A DNA stretch of 64,000 bases from an uncultured Cuneatibacter sp. (GCA_934234215.1 CAKQHB010000010.1:1-64000); one strand, 5' to 3'. Positions 51,131 through 60,757 are shown, counted from the first letter of the stretch. The notes: a model not told the origin generated them from the letters alone. Translations and numbers: made by a program.

Positions 51131-52536
51131 GCGGAGGCAGAATGGCAGGACCGCAGCGATTTTCCCCGTGGATGATAATTCCATCGGTTCTGCTTTACGG
51201 AATTTCAGCAGTTAGCGGATCATTCGGACAGACGGTGTTGCCGTGTCTTTGTTTGATTGCTCTGGCAATCTTTCTGTATGGATATTTCTATGTGGAAAGC
51301 CAGAATTTGATCGCAATGCCGGCACTGTTTGGACTGTTCTGGTTCGGCGGAGAGGGGATTGCATGTCTGAAGCTGAGTGAACTGTCAGCTGTCTGGAATT
51401 GGAAAACATGGCTGGCACTGTTCCTTGTCTATGCAGGATTTGTTTTTGGGTATGAGGTGTGCCTGGCGCGTGGAAACCGACACAGATCCTATGCAGCGAG
51501 AAGAACTGGTGGGAGAGGAAGCCTACAGGAAGCACAGCAAAAGCGGGTTTTCTTCTGTATTGTGGCAATGACGGTTCTATCCTTGGGGGCGTTTTTGTTT
51601 GAAGCAGCGTATCTGGGATACGTTCCGGCGCTGATCAAAGATACGCCGCATGCGTATTCCTATTTTCATGTGACAGGCGCACATTACTTTACGGTCAGCA
51701 GTGTCATGGTACATCCACTGTCCGTCATTTATCTGTTCTATGCGAAAAAGAGAGATCCGCGAATCAAATGGATCGCACTGTGCAATGTGATTGCGATCCT
51801 GATTCCTTTTTTGTGTGTTTCCCGCTATTTCATGATTATGGCGGTGGCACTCTCCCTGCTTGTTTTTCTGGCATTGAAGAAACAGGTAACAGCACGGACA
51901 CTGGCAATCCTTGGAATTGCCTGCGTGATCTTTTTGATTCCGGTGTATTTGATTTTGACAGTGTTCCGGAGTCATTCGGTCTCTTATTTGAATGAGATTT
52001 TTGCAATGAAAAATCCCAATACGCCAATCTTTGTCACGCAGCCGTACATGTATATTGCAAACAATTATGAAAACTTTAACTGCCTGACGGGACAGATTGC
52101 GGGCGATTGGATGTTTGGACGCAGACAGTTATTCCCACTGTTTGCACTGACCGGTTTAAAGTTTGTTTTGCCGGATTGGATGATTTCCACGATCCCGACA
52201 TACATTACAAAAGAGGAATTGACAACGGTTACGATCCTATATGATGCTTATTATGACTTTGGCCTGATCGGAGCGGCTGGATTTGGAGCGATTCTTGGAT
52301 GGGCATGCGGTTTCCTCACAGATAAGTCAATGCGGGAGCGGCATAATCCGCTGGTATATCTGTTTTATGGACAGATTGCGATGTATCTGGTACTGTCCTT
52401 CTTTACGACCTGGTTTAGTAATCCAACGACTTGGTTCTGGCTGATTTTGACGGGTGTGATGTATGTTTTTGTAGAACATGGAGGAATACATGAAAGTAGT
52501 AATTTTAGCCGGAGGCTTCGGCACAAGAATAAGTGA
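51127..52536 (+). CDS. Wzy-type O-antigen/repeat-unit polymerase
   Basis: This is a 469-residue polytopic protein (about 12 helices) with the large loops and conserved Arg/Tyr-rich segments (PFLCVSRYFMIMAVALSLLV, then AYYDFGLIGAAGFGAILGW) of the oligosaccharide repeat-unit polymerase family. Such enzymes join lipid-linked repeat units on the outer membrane face. It is coupled to the HPr gene by ATGA and overlaps rfbF by 47 bp, so it reads as the first gene of the second polysaccharide region. Another polymerase/ligase-like protein is at 59531. Confidence 0.75.
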   Translation: MSGGRMAGPQRFSPWMIIPSVLLYGISAVSGSFGQTVLPCLCLIALAIFLYGYFYVESQNLIAMPALFGLFWFGGEGIACLKLSELSAVWNWKTWLALFLVYAGFVFGYEVCLARGNRHRSYAARRTGGRGSLQEAQQKRVFFCIVAMTVLSLGAFLFEAAYLGYVPALIKDTPHAYSYFHVTGAHYFTVSSVMVHPLSVIYLFYAKKRDPRIKWIALCNVIAILIPFLCVSRYFMIMAVALSLLVFLALKKQVTARTLAILGIACVIFLIPVYLILTVFRSHSVSYLNEIFAMKNPNTPIFVTQPYMYIANNYENFNCLTGQIAGDWMFGRRQLFPLFALTGLKFVLPDWMISTIPTYITKEELTTVTILYDAYYDFGLIGAAGFGAILGWACGFLTDKSMRERHNPLVYLFYGQIAMYLVLSFFTTWFSNPTTWFWLILTGVMYVFVEHGGIHESSNFSRRLRHKNK

Positions 52537-53281
52537 AGAAAGTCATCTGAAACCTAAGCCAATGATTGAAGTGGGAGAGATGCCGATTCTCTGGCACATC
52601 ATGAAGGGCTATTCGGAGTATGGATTTCATGAATTTGTGATCTGTGCCGGATACAAACAGCATTTGATCAAAGAATGGTTTTCTGACTACTTCCTTCACA
52701 CTTCGGATGTGACATTTGATTTTACGGATGGCAATCGTATGATCGTGCATCACAAGCACGCAGAGCCGTGGAAGGTTACGGTAGTGGATACCGGGCTGAA
52801 TACCATGACAGGCGGACGTGTAAAACGAATCCAGTCATATGTGGGCAACGAGCCGTTTATGTTGACATATGGAGACGGTGTGTCCAATGTAAACCTTGAT
52901 GAGCTGTTAAAATTCCACCGGGAGCATGGTAAGATGCTGACGATCACGACGGTCAGCGCGGGACAGCGATTTGGAATTCTGGAGATCAACGATCAGGACG
53001 AGATCGTGGCGTTCCGGGAAAAGTCTGAGTCGGATGGTAGTATGATCAATGCTGGTTTTATGGTATGCAATCCGGAGATTTTTGATTACATCGACGGAGA
53101 TGAGACGGTCTTTGAAAAAGGTCCTCTGGAGCGTGCGGCAGCGGACGGTCAGTTGATGGCATACAAGCACACGGGATTCTGGAAGTGCATGGATACACAG
53201 CGGGAGAAAAATCAGCTGGAGCAGATGTGGGCATCCGGACAGGCACCGTGGAAAACATGGTCGGACAAAGAGGAAAAGTGA
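52490..53281 (+). CDS. rfbF: Glucose-1-phosphate cytidylyltransferase
   Basis: This is a 263-residue nucleotidyltransferase that makes CDP-glucose from CTP and glucose-1-phosphate, the entry step to CDP-linked 3,6-dideoxyhexoses. VVILAGGFGTRISEESHLKP holds the nucleotide loop, and PMIEVGEMPILWHIMKGYS is diagnostic of RfbF as opposed to RmlA or GalU. GGAGG fixes the ATG at 52490 inside the preceding polymerase gene. Its stop overlaps the rfbG start (TGATG). Confidence 0.96.
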   Translation: MKVVILAGGFGTRISEESHLKPKPMIEVGEMPILWHIMKGYSEYGFHEFVICAGYKQHLIKEWFSDYFLHTSDVTFDFTDGNRMIVHHKHAEPWKVTVVDTGLNTMTGGRVKRIQSYVGNEPFMLTYGDGVSNVNLDELLKFHREHGKMLTITTVSAGQRFGILEINDQDEIVAFREKSESDGSMINAGFMVCNPEIFDYIDGDETVFEKGPLERAAADGQLMAYKHTGFWKCMDTQREKNQLEQMWASGQAPWKTWSDKEEK

Positions 53282-54333
53282 TGAAAGAGTTTCTTTCTTT
53301 TTACAAAGGGAAAAAAGTGCTGGTAACCGGACATACCGGTTTCAAAGGCAGTTGGTTATGTAAGATCTTGACGGAAGCAGGAGCGGAGGTGACAGGGTAT
53401 TCTTTGGAACCTCCCACGGAGCCTGCTTTGTTTGCGCTCAGCGGACTGGAACAGAAGATGCATTCCATTCTCGGAGATGTGCGGCACCTGGAGCATTTAC
53501 AGCAGGTGTTCGCAGAAGTTCAGCCGGAATGTGTTTTTCATCTGGCAGCGCAGCCCATCGTGCGGGAATCCTATCGGGATCCGGTAGGTACCTATGCAAC
53601 GAACGTGATGGGAACAGTGCATGTTCTGGAGTGTGTGAGACAAAATGCCTGCGTGCGCTCCGTATTGAATGTTACGACCGACAAGGTGTATGAAAACCGG
53701 GAGTGGGAGTGGGGCTATCGAGAGACAGATCCGTTAGATGGGTATGATCCGTATTCCAACAGCAAGTCCTGCTCGGAGCTGGTGACACATTCTTATCGCA
53801 AGTCGTTTTTTACAGAGCCGTATCCGGCGGTCTCTACCGCTCGTGCGGGAAATGTGATCGGCGGCGGTGACTTTGCTGCAGACCGGATCATTCCGGATTG
53901 TGTACGGGCAGCAGTGAAGGGACAGGCGATCGAGGTGCGTAATCCAAACTCTACGAGACCATATCAGCATGTACTGGAGCCACTTGCGGCATATTTGCAG
54001 ATTGTAGCCGCGCAGTGGGAACATCCGGAGCTTGCAGGATATTATAACGTAGGTCCGGAAGAGACGGATTGCAGAACGACCGGGGAGCTTGTGACTCTGT
54101 TTTGTGACAAGTGGGGCGAGCAAATGACCTGGCACAGCCGGCAGGAAAATGGTCCGCACGAGGCGAATTTCCTAAAACTGGATTGTTCCAGATTGAAGAG
54201 AACCTTTGGCTGGGCACCTAGGTGGAGTGTGGAAGATGCAGTGGCAAGAACGGTAGAATGGTCTAAAAACTGGATCGCAGGTGGTTCCGTAGAAGCATGC
54301 ATGGAACAGCAGATCCGAGAGTTTTTTCAATAA
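53281..54333 (+). CDS. rfbG: CDP-glucose 4,6-dehydratase
   Basis: This is a 350-residue SDR enzyme forming CDP-4-keto-6-deoxyglucose. VLVTGHTGFKGSWL is the RfbG-type nucleotide motif, which reads GxxGFKGS rather than GxxGFIG. TTDKVYEN and the YxxxK motif YSNSKSCSEL give the catalytic Thr, Lys and Tyr. It overlaps rfbF by 1 bp and is followed by rfbH after 38 bp. Function follows with high confidence from family and order. Confidence 0.96.
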   Translation: MKEFLSFYKGKKVLVTGHTGFKGSWLCKILTEAGAEVTGYSLEPPTEPALFALSGLEQKMHSILGDVRHLEHLQQVFAEVQPECVFHLAAQPIVRESYRDPVGTYATNVMGTVHVLECVRQNACVRSVLNVTTDKVYENREWEWGYRETDPLDGYDPYSNSKSCSELVTHSYRKSFFTEPYPAVSTARAGNVIGGGDFAADRIIPDCVRAAVKGQAIEVRNPNSTRPYQHVLEPLAAYLQIVAAQWEHPELAGYYNVGPEETDCRTTGELVTLFCDKWGEQMTWHSRQENGPHEANFLKLDCSRLKRTFGWAPRWSVEDAVARTVEWSKNWIAGGSVEACMEQQIREFFQ

Positions 54334-54371
54334 GAGAGACACTGCTTTCAAGAAAAATATAGGAATAGACG

Positions 54372-55730
54372 ATGATGAGAGAAAATCAGTTTGAAAACAT
54401 GAGTGAGAAAGAAGCCAGAGAAGAGATTCTGGGGATGGTGGCAGAATATTGTGGAAAGTACCACAACCAGAAGAAGCCGTATGTGGAAGGAGAACGAATT
54501 CCCTATGCTTCTCGTGTGTATGACGAGAAGGAAATGGTGAATCTCGTGGATTCCGCATTGGAATTTTGGCTGACTGCAGGTCGCTATACCGATGAATTTG
54601 AGCAGAAGCTGGGAGAGTATCTCGGTGTAAAGTTCTGCTCCGTTGTGAACAGCGGATCTTCCGCAAATTTATTAGCTTTTATGACGCTGACCTCTCCACT
54701 ATTGGGAGAACGCAGAATTCGCAGAGGGGATGAGGTCATCACGGTGGCAGCCGGATTTCCAACCACGGTTTCTCCGGTGATCCAGTACGGCGCGGTTCCG
54801 GTTTTTGTGGATGTGACGATTCCGCAGTATAACATTGATGTGACGAAGCTGGAGGAAGCTTATTCGGAAAAGACAAAAGCGGTGATGATTGCACACACGT
54901 TGGGAAATCCGTTTGATCTGAATGCAGTCAAAGAATTTTGTGACCGGCATGGACTTTGGCTGGTGGAAGACAACTGTGATGCACTTGGATCCGAATATAC
55001 AACGAAGGATGGAAAGACTCACTTTACCGGTACGATCGGAGATATTGGCACGAGCAGCTTTTATCCGCCGCATCATATGACGATGGGCGAAGGCGGCGCA
55101 GTGTACACAACCAATCCGCTGCTGCATCGGATTATCCGTTCGATGCGGGACTGGGGACGTGACTGTATCTGTCCTCCCGGAAAAGACAATTTCTGCGGAC
55201 ACCGTTTTGACAAGCAGTTTGGAGAGCTTCCGCTGGGATACGATCATAAATATGTCTATTCTCATCTGGGATATAATTTAAAAGCCACCGATCTGCAGGC
55301 GGCAGTGGGCTGTGCGCAGTTAGAAAAGTTCCCGTCCTTTGTGGAGCGCAGAAGAGCGAATTTTGCCAGATTGCGCAAAGCATTGGAGGGCTGTGAGGGA
55401 AAGCTGATCCTGCCGGAAGCATGTGCAAATTCCAATCCAAGTTGGTTTGGTTTCCTGATCACCTGCAAGGAAGGTGTTGACCGCAATGAGGTTGTTCGCT
55501 ATGTGGAGCAGCACGGTGTGCAGACGCGAATGTTGTTTTCCGGAAATCTCATTAAGCATCCTTGCTTTGACGAAATGAGAGCATCTGGCACAGGATATCG
55601 TGTGGTTGGAGATTTGACAAACACAGACCGGATCATGCGGGACACTTTCTGGGTCGGTGTTTATCCGGGCATGACCGATGAAATGATTGATTATATGGCG
55701 AAGATGATTCGGGAAGCCGTACAGGCATAA
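54372..55730 (+). CDS. rfbH: CDP-4-dehydro-6-deoxyglucose 3-dehydratase (E1)
   Basis: This 452-residue enzyme of the aminotransferase fold is unusual in using PMP and a [2Fe-2S] cluster. The PLP lysine of ordinary aminotransferases is replaced by histidine, visible as His234 in SFYPPHHMTMGEGG. Cysteines for the cluster are in DCICPPGKDNFC (265, 267, 275). It removes the C3 hydroxyl to give the 3,4-glucoseen intermediate. The partner reductase E3 (ddhD/rfbI type) is not in the window and must come from elsewhere. Two adjacent ATG codons start the gene. Confidence 0.95.
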   Translation: MMRENQFENMSEKEAREEILGMVAEYCGKYHNQKKPYVEGERIPYASRVYDEKEMVNLVDSALEFWLTAGRYTDEFEQKLGEYLGVKFCSVVNSGSSANLLAFMTLTSPLLGERRIRRGDEVITVAAGFPTTVSPVIQYGAVPVFVDVTIPQYNIDVTKLEEAYSEKTKAVMIAHTLGNPFDLNAVKEFCDRHGLWLVEDNCDALGSEYTTKDGKTHFTGTIGDIGTSSFYPPHHMTMGEGGAVYTTNPLLHRIIRSMRDWGRDCICPPGKDNFCGHRFDKQFGELPLGYDHKYVYSHLGYNLKATDLQAAVGCAQLEKFPSFVERRRANFARLRKALEGCEGKLILPEACANSNPSWFGFLITCKEGVDRNEVVRYVEQHGVQTRMLFSGNLIKHPCFDEMRASGTGYRVVGDLTNTDRIMRDTFWVGVYPGMTDEMIDYMAKMIREAVQA

Positions 55731-55780
55731 AAGTTTAAAACTTAGTCAGGCGAATGCAGGACGAAGGAATGGAGGAACGC

Positions 55781-57604
55781 GTGAAACAGAAGGTCTCAGA
55801 CTATATTGCAGAATATTTGGTGCAGGCAGGAATCCGTCAGGGATTTACTGTAACTGGCGGTGGTGCGATGCATCTAAACCATTCCTTTGGCTGTCAGCCA
55901 GGGCTTTCGATGCTGTATCAGCATCATGAACAGGCATGCGCGATTGCAGCGGAGAGTTATGCCAGAGTACACAATGAGCTGGCACTGCTGTGTGTGACGA
56001 CTGGTCCCGGCGGAACAAATGCCATCACTGGTGTTGTGGGTGGCTGGCTGGATTCGATTCCGATGCTTGTGATCTCCGGACAGGTGCGCTATGATACGAC
56101 AGCGCGGAGTACCGGACTGAATTTGCGAGCAGTGGGAGATCAGGAGTTTGATATTTGCAAAGCAGTTTCCTCCATGACGAAATATTGTGTGATGGTGACG
56201 GAACCAAGTGAGGTCCGATATCATCTGGAAAAAGCACTGTATCTTGCAAAGCATGGTCGTCCGGGTCCGTGTTGGCTGGATATTCCGATGAATGTGCAGG
56301 GAGCGACGATCGAGACGGAAAATCTGAAGGGATACGAGCCAGAGAAAGAACGGATAGAGCCAATCCCGGAAGTGACGGAGGAACAGATTGCGCATGTGCT
56401 GCAGAAAGTACGGGAGGCAAAACGCCCGGTATTTTATGCGGGAAATGGGATTCGTTTGGCGGGTGCGTATGATACATTTTTGGAAGTGATTGAGAAATTA
56501 CAGATTCCGGTTGTAACGGCGTGGGACAGCAGTGATGAAGTGTGGGATGATCATCCGCTTTATGCCGGACGTCCAGGAATCATGGGAGATCGTGCCGGAA
56601 ACTTTGCGGTGCAGAATAGTGATTTGGTGTTGTCTGTAGGCTGCCGTTTGAGTATTCGGCAGGTGGGATATAATTTCCAGACATGGGCAAGAGAGGCTTA
56701 TGTGATCGATTGCGATGTAGATGGTGAGGAATTGAAAAAGCCGACATTGCATGTGGAATACCCGATTCATGCAGATGCGGCAGATTTTTTGAAAAAATTA
56801 AAAGAAGCGGCGGTAGAGCCGGTCTTTCACGGCGAGAGTTGGAGAGAACAGTGTCAGCTGTGGAGAAAAAAATATCCTGTCGTACAGAAAAAGCATTATG
56901 CCAAGGCTTCTCTTACGAATGTATATGCATTTGTGGATACGTTGAGTAAACTGCTTTCCGAAGGGCAGATTACAGTTGTTGGAAATGGTTCTGCATGCGT
57001 GGTAGGAAGTCATGCATGGCACATCAAAAAAGGGCAGCGTTTTCTGGTGAATTCTGCGATTGCTTCCATGGGATATGATCTCCCGGCGGCAATAGGTGCC
57101 TGGGAAGCAGCAAAGCAAGATCCGGACACGTCAAATGTGATTCTGGTGACAGGCGATGGCAGCATTCAGATGAATTTGCAGGAACTGCAGACGATCTGGC
57201 ATCATCGGATGCCAATCAAGATCTTTATGATTTCCAACGGTGGATATCATTCGATTCGGCAGACACAGAATAATTTCTTTGGAAAGCCGTTAGTCGGTGT
57301 CGGTCCGGAGAGTCAGGATCTGAGTTTCCCGGATATGTCGAAATTGGCGCCGGCATACGGGTATCCGTATTTTCGGGTAGAAAAAAATGAGCAGCTGGAT
57401 GTGGTGTTGCGTCAAGTTCTTGCAACAGAAGGTCCGGTATTTTGCGAAGTATTGGTGGATGAAGAACAGAAATTTGAGCCGAAATCCGCAACGAAGCGAT
57501 TGCCGGATGGTTCTTTGGTGTCGGCACCGTTAGAAGATCTGGCACCATTTTTGCCGGAAGAAGAGTTGAAGGAAAATTTGTATATTCCGATGCTGAAAAA
57601 ATAA
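55781..57604 (+). CDS. Thiamine-diphosphate-dependent enzyme, YerE-like
   Basis: This is a 607-residue protein of the acetolactate-synthase fold. An N-terminal pyrimidine-binding domain has the catalytic Glu50 in YQHHEQACAIAAESYAR, a central Rossmann-like domain lies at ~190-330, and the C-terminal diphosphate domain has GDGSIQMNLQEL and NGGYHSIRQTQ. Its place after rfbFGH and before an SDR gene matches YerE, which adds a two-carbon unit from pyruvate to a CDP-4-keto-3,6-dideoxyhexose in yersiniose synthesis. A GTG at 55781 with GGAGG 5 bp upstream is the likely start; ATG codons at 55754 and 55769 have poor sites. A plain acetolactate synthase is less likely given the context. Confidence 0.78.
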   Translation: MKQKVSDYIAEYLVQAGIRQGFTVTGGGAMHLNHSFGCQPGLSMLYQHHEQACAIAAESYARVHNELALLCVTTGPGGTNAITGVVGGWLDSIPMLVISGQVRYDTTARSTGLNLRAVGDQEFDICKAVSSMTKYCVMVTEPSEVRYHLEKALYLAKHGRPGPCWLDIPMNVQGATIETENLKGYEPEKERIEPIPEVTEEQIAHVLQKVREAKRPVFYAGNGIRLAGAYDTFLEVIEKLQIPVVTAWDSSDEVWDDHPLYAGRPGIMGDRAGNFAVQNSDLVLSVGCRLSIRQVGYNFQTWAREAYVIDCDVDGEELKKPTLHVEYPIHADAADFLKKLKEAAVEPVFHGESWREQCQLWRKKYPVVQKKHYAKASLTNVYAFVDTLSKLLSEGQITVVGNGSACVVGSHAWHIKKGQRFLVNSAIASMGYDLPAAIGAWEAAKQDPDTSNVILVTGDGSIQMNLQELQTIWHHRMPIKIFMISNGGYHSIRQTQNNFFGKPLVGVGPESQDLSFPDMSKLAPAYGYPYFRVEKNEQLDVVLRQVLATEGPVFCEVLVDEEQKFEPKSATKRLPDGSLVSAPLEDLAPFLPEEELKENLYIPMLKK

Positions 57605-57622
57605 TCCGGAACGAGGAGCAAC

Positions 57623-58546
57623 ATGGAGAAAAGAGCAATCGTGACAGGTGCCGGAGGCATGATCGGGCAGGCATTAACTGCAGAATTGTTGGAACATGGC
57701 TATGAAGTTCTTGGAATTCTGCGGGAAGATTCCCCGAAGGAAGGGCAGATGCTGGAGCAATTCCGTGGATACGGAGACAGGCTGAAGCTGACTTGCTGCG
57801 ACCTGAAGCAACTGTCAACACTGGAGCTTCCGAAAGCAGAAGTTTGCTTTCATTTGGCTTGGGCAGGAACGACAGGCGCTTCACGAGATGATATGTATCT
57901 GCAGAATGAAAATATCCGTGGCGTGTTGGACGCTGTGGCACTTGCAGCGCGATGCGGCTGCAGTTGTTTTGTCGGAGCTGGTTCACAGGCAGAATACGGA
58001 AAAGCAGAGGGGGCGTTGTCAGCAGAGACCCCCGTATTTCCGCTGACTGGGTATGGAATGGCGAAGCTTTGTGCCGGACAGATGAGCCGGAAGTATTGTA
58101 CAGAGCTTGGGATTCGTCATGTGTGGGCGCGGATTCTCAGCGTCTATGGTCCGGGAAATGTGGAAGGCTCGATGGTGATGAGTGCAATTCGCGGATTCCA
58201 GTCCGGTGAGCCAGTGAAGTTCACAAAGGGTGAGCAGCAATGGGATTATTTATATAGCACAGATGCAGCAAGGGCGCTTCGCCTGATGGGCGAATCCGGA
58301 AAGGATGGCGCGGTTTATCCGCTGGGAAGTGGTCAGGTGCGACCGCTGGCGGAGTATATTCAGACAATCCGTACATGTGTTGCGCCGGAGGCGGAATTGC
58401 GGCTTGGTGCGATTCCATATGCGCCGGGCCAGGTGATGTATTTGAAAGCGGATATCACGCAGCTGACGGCAGATACCGGATTTGAGCCGGAGATTTCATT
58501 TGAAGAGGGAATTCAGAGACTATGGAAGCAAATACAAAAAAAATAA
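57623..58546 (+). CDS. NAD-dependent epimerase/dehydratase (SDR), YerF/YerG-like role
   Basis: This is a 307-residue extended SDR. VTGAGGMIGQAL binds NAD(P), FHLAWAGTTGAS is the mid-strand motif, and YGMAKLCAGQM gives the Tyr-Lys pair. RILSVYGPGNVEGSM and the C-terminal RPLAEYIQTI are typical of nucleotide-sugar reductases or epimerases. It is 18 bp after the ThDP enzyme and overlaps the next glycosyltransferase gene by 25 bp. In the proposed pathway it would reduce the acetyl side chain or C4 carbonyl of the branched CDP-sugar; this is inference. Confidence 0.8.
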   Translation: MEKRAIVTGAGGMIGQALTAELLEHGYEVLGILREDSPKEGQMLEQFRGYGDRLKLTCCDLKQLSTLELPKAEVCFHLAWAGTTGASRDDMYLQNENIRGVLDAVALAARCGCSCFVGAGSQAEYGKAEGALSAETPVFPLTGYGMAKLCAGQMSRKYCTELGIRHVWARILSVYGPGNVEGSMVMSAIRGFQSGEPVKFTKGEQQWDYLYSTDAARALRLMGESGKDGAVYPLGSGQVRPLAEYIQTIRTCVAPEAELRLGAIPYAPGQVMYLKADITQLTADTGFEPEISFEEGIQRLWKQIQKK

Positions 58547-59508
58547 GCATCATGGTGCCATGCTATAACGAAGAAGAAAATGTTGTTCCCATGAGCGAGG
58601 CGTTGATTGCGATGTTCGCAAAAGATTTGCCGCAGTATGATTATGAGATTTTATTCATTGACAATCATTCTACAGATACGACGCGGGTAAAGCTTCGCAA
58701 GCTATGTCAGAGCAATTCGAAAATCAAGGCGATTTTCAATGCTAAGAACTTTGGACAGTTCAATTCTCCATATTATGGTCTGCTGCAGACAACGGGAGAT
58801 TGTGTTGTTTCGGTCTGCGCAGATTTTCAGGATCCGGTGGAAATGGTCCCGAAATTTGTAGCAGAATGGGAAAAAGGATATAAGATCGTTATCGGAAGAA
58901 AAACATCCAGCAAAGAGAATAAGCTGATGTATGCGCTGCGTGGTCTTTATTATAAGGCAATCCGGAAGATGTCTTCGGTGGAACAGATTGAGCAATTTAC
59001 CGGATTTGGTTTGTATGATAAGGACTTTATTCAGGTGCTGCGGGATCTTCATGATCCGACTCCGTTTATCCGCGGAATTGTAGCAGAGCTGGGATATGAG
59101 CGGAAAGAGTTGGAATACGAACAGCCGCAAAGACGCGCCGGAAAGACGCACAATAACTGGTACACGCTGTACGATGCTGCAATGCTCAGTTTCACTTCCT
59201 ATACGAAGATCGGTCTGCGGCTTGCCACATTTGCCGGATTTATCATGGGAACATTGAGCTTGATCGTGGCGCTTGTCTATTTAGTTCTCAAGCTGACAAA
59301 CTGGTATGGTTTTCAGGCGGGGATGGCTCCCATTGTGATCGGGGTCTTTTTGATTGGGTCAATGCAGTTGTTTTTTATTGGACTTTTGGGAGAATATATT
59401 CTCAGTATGAATGCGCGTTTGATGAATCGTCCGCTCGTTGTGGAAGAAGAACGGCTGAATTTTGAGCCGGAGCAGGTTGACGTTCACAAGGACGAAGTGA
59501 TAAAATAG
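58522..59508 (+). CDS. GtrB-like polyprenyl-phosphate glycosyltransferase
   Basis: This is a 328-residue GT2 protein of the DPM1/GtrB group. It has the catalytic domain (~1-235: ISIMVPCYNEEENV, FIDNHSTDTT, VSVCADFQDPVEM with the acidic pair, RAGKTHNNWYTLYDAA) and two C-terminal membrane helices (~242-305). Such enzymes load a hexose onto undecaprenyl phosphate for transfer outside the membrane. A GtrA flippase-like protein is encoded at 62244. It overlaps the preceding SDR gene by 25 bp. Confidence 0.9.
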   Translation: MEANTKKISIMVPCYNEEENVVPMSEALIAMFAKDLPQYDYEILFIDNHSTDTTRVKLRKLCQSNSKIKAIFNAKNFGQFNSPYYGLLQTTGDCVVSVCADFQDPVEMVPKFVAEWEKGYKIVIGRKTSSKENKLMYALRGLYYKAIRKMSSVEQIEQFTGFGLYDKDFIQVLRDLHDPTPFIRGIVAELGYERKELEYEQPQRRAGKTHNNWYTLYDAAMLSFTSYTKIGLRLATFAGFIMGTLSLIVALVYLVLKLTNWYGFQAGMAPIVIGVFLIGSMQLFFIGLLGEYILSMNARLMNRPLVVEEERLNFEPEQVDVHKDEVIK

Positions 59509-59530
59509 ACAGACACGCAAGAGGAAATTT

Positions 59531-60751
59531 ATGAGTATGGAAAATTGGAAGAAAAAAGAGCCTCTGTTCTGGCAGGTCGCAGCGTTGTGCCTGTACGGAA
59601 TTATGCTGACAAAATATATTTTGATGGACAGTGTCGTGCAGTATACGATTGTTGCATGGCTTCCGAAAATCAATTCCTATTATCTGTGGCTGCGGTTATT
59701 CGCGATTGTATTGCTCTTGGCAAAGATCTCCCGCGGCAGCCGGTTTACATGGAAAGAAATCGGTATTTCTGCGTTACTTGGAATTGCACTGATTCGCTGT
59801 GTACAGGTCGTATCCTTTGGAATGGAAGTAACACCCTATGAGTATGACGAGCTGATTGATCTGCTGATTCTGATTGTGGTGATGCGGGAAGTGCCATTCC
59901 GGAATATCCTGAAAGTATATGTAGTGATTGGCAGTGTGCTGGTGCTGGGAATCGGTGTGCTGAGTCAGATTGGAAAGGTGGAGGATTGGATCCTGTTAGC
60001 ATGGAATTCTGCTGGAAAACAGGTAGAGACACATGCGCTTGGTTTTTTATATCCGAATGAGTATGCAGCACATATCTTTTTCTTATCAGCAGCATGGATT
60101 GCATTACGCGGAAAGAAGACAAGCTATGCGGAGCTGATTCTTCTAATGGGATTGTCGGTTTTGATTTTCCACTATACCAATGCCAGAACGGGAGTAATTA
60201 GTACAGCGTTGTTAGTAATCGGTGTGGCAGCATGGAAGTTGCTTACAAGATTCACAGCAATTGAACAGTCAAAAGCGGGAACCGTTTTTTCGATAGTTCT
60301 GGGTGTTCTTCCAGTTGTGCTTTGCGTAGGAATGTTGGTGTTGACGTGGCGTTTTGACTGGTATTCTGGAACAATGATGCGATTAGATCAATTCTTTTCA
60401 ACACGCCTTTCTTTGGGAAAAACTGGCATTCAAAACTACGGCATTCATCCATTTGGACAATATATTCAGATGGTTGGCATGACACGGGATACTGATTTTG
60501 CAAACTATAACTATATCGACTGTTCTTATGTCTCCATTCTTCTGCGTTTTGGTCTTGCTGCTTTTGCGGCTTTTGCAGTTGCGATGGAGGAAATCATTCG
60601 AAAAGCATGCAAGCGAAAAGATGTCCTGTTTCTCGGTGTGCTGGTGCTTGTTTTTCTGCAGTGCGCGATGGAAGATCATTTTCAGGAAATCGCATATAAT
60701 CCGTTCCTGTTGGCGCTGTTTGCCGGTATGGAACAGAAAATAGAAAGGTAA
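59531..60751 (+). CDS. O-antigen polymerase/ligase-like membrane protein
   Basis: This is a 406-residue polytopic protein with about ten helices and a large outer loop (~275-335). The loop contains RLDQFFSTRLSLGKTGIQNYGIHPFG, here broken only by length, a segment typical of Wzy/WaaL-type proteins (Arg and His in the loop). NARTGVISTALL resembles the second conserved Arg motif. It probably polymerises or attaches repeat units. It is 22 bp after the GtrB-like gene and 6 bp before the initiating transferase gene. Confidence 0.75.
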   Translation: MSMENWKKKEPLFWQVAALCLYGIMLTKYILMDSVVQYTIVAWLPKINSYYLWLRLFAIVLLLAKISRGSRFTWKEIGISALLGIALIRCVQVVSFGMEVTPYEYDELIDLLILIVVMREVPFRNILKVYVVIGSVLVLGIGVLSQIGKVEDWILLAWNSAGKQVETHALGFLYPNEYAAHIFFLSAAWIALRGKKTSYAELILLMGLSVLIFHYTNARTGVISTALLVIGVAAWKLLTRFTAIEQSKAGTVFSIVLGVLPVVLCVGMLVLTWRFDWYSGTMMRLDQFFSTRLSLGKTGIQNYGIHPFGQYIQMVGMTRDTDFANYNYIDCSYVSILLRFGLAAFAAFAVAMEEIIRKACKRKDVLFLGVLVLVFLQCAMEDHFQEIAYNPFLLALFAGMEQKIER

Positions 60752-60757
60752 GGGATT

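Noticed and set aside
55754..55780. ATG starts upstream in the ThDP enzyme gene
   Set aside because: Neither ATG has a well-spaced ribosome site, while the GTG at 55781 has GGAGG at 5 bp. The choice is not certain.
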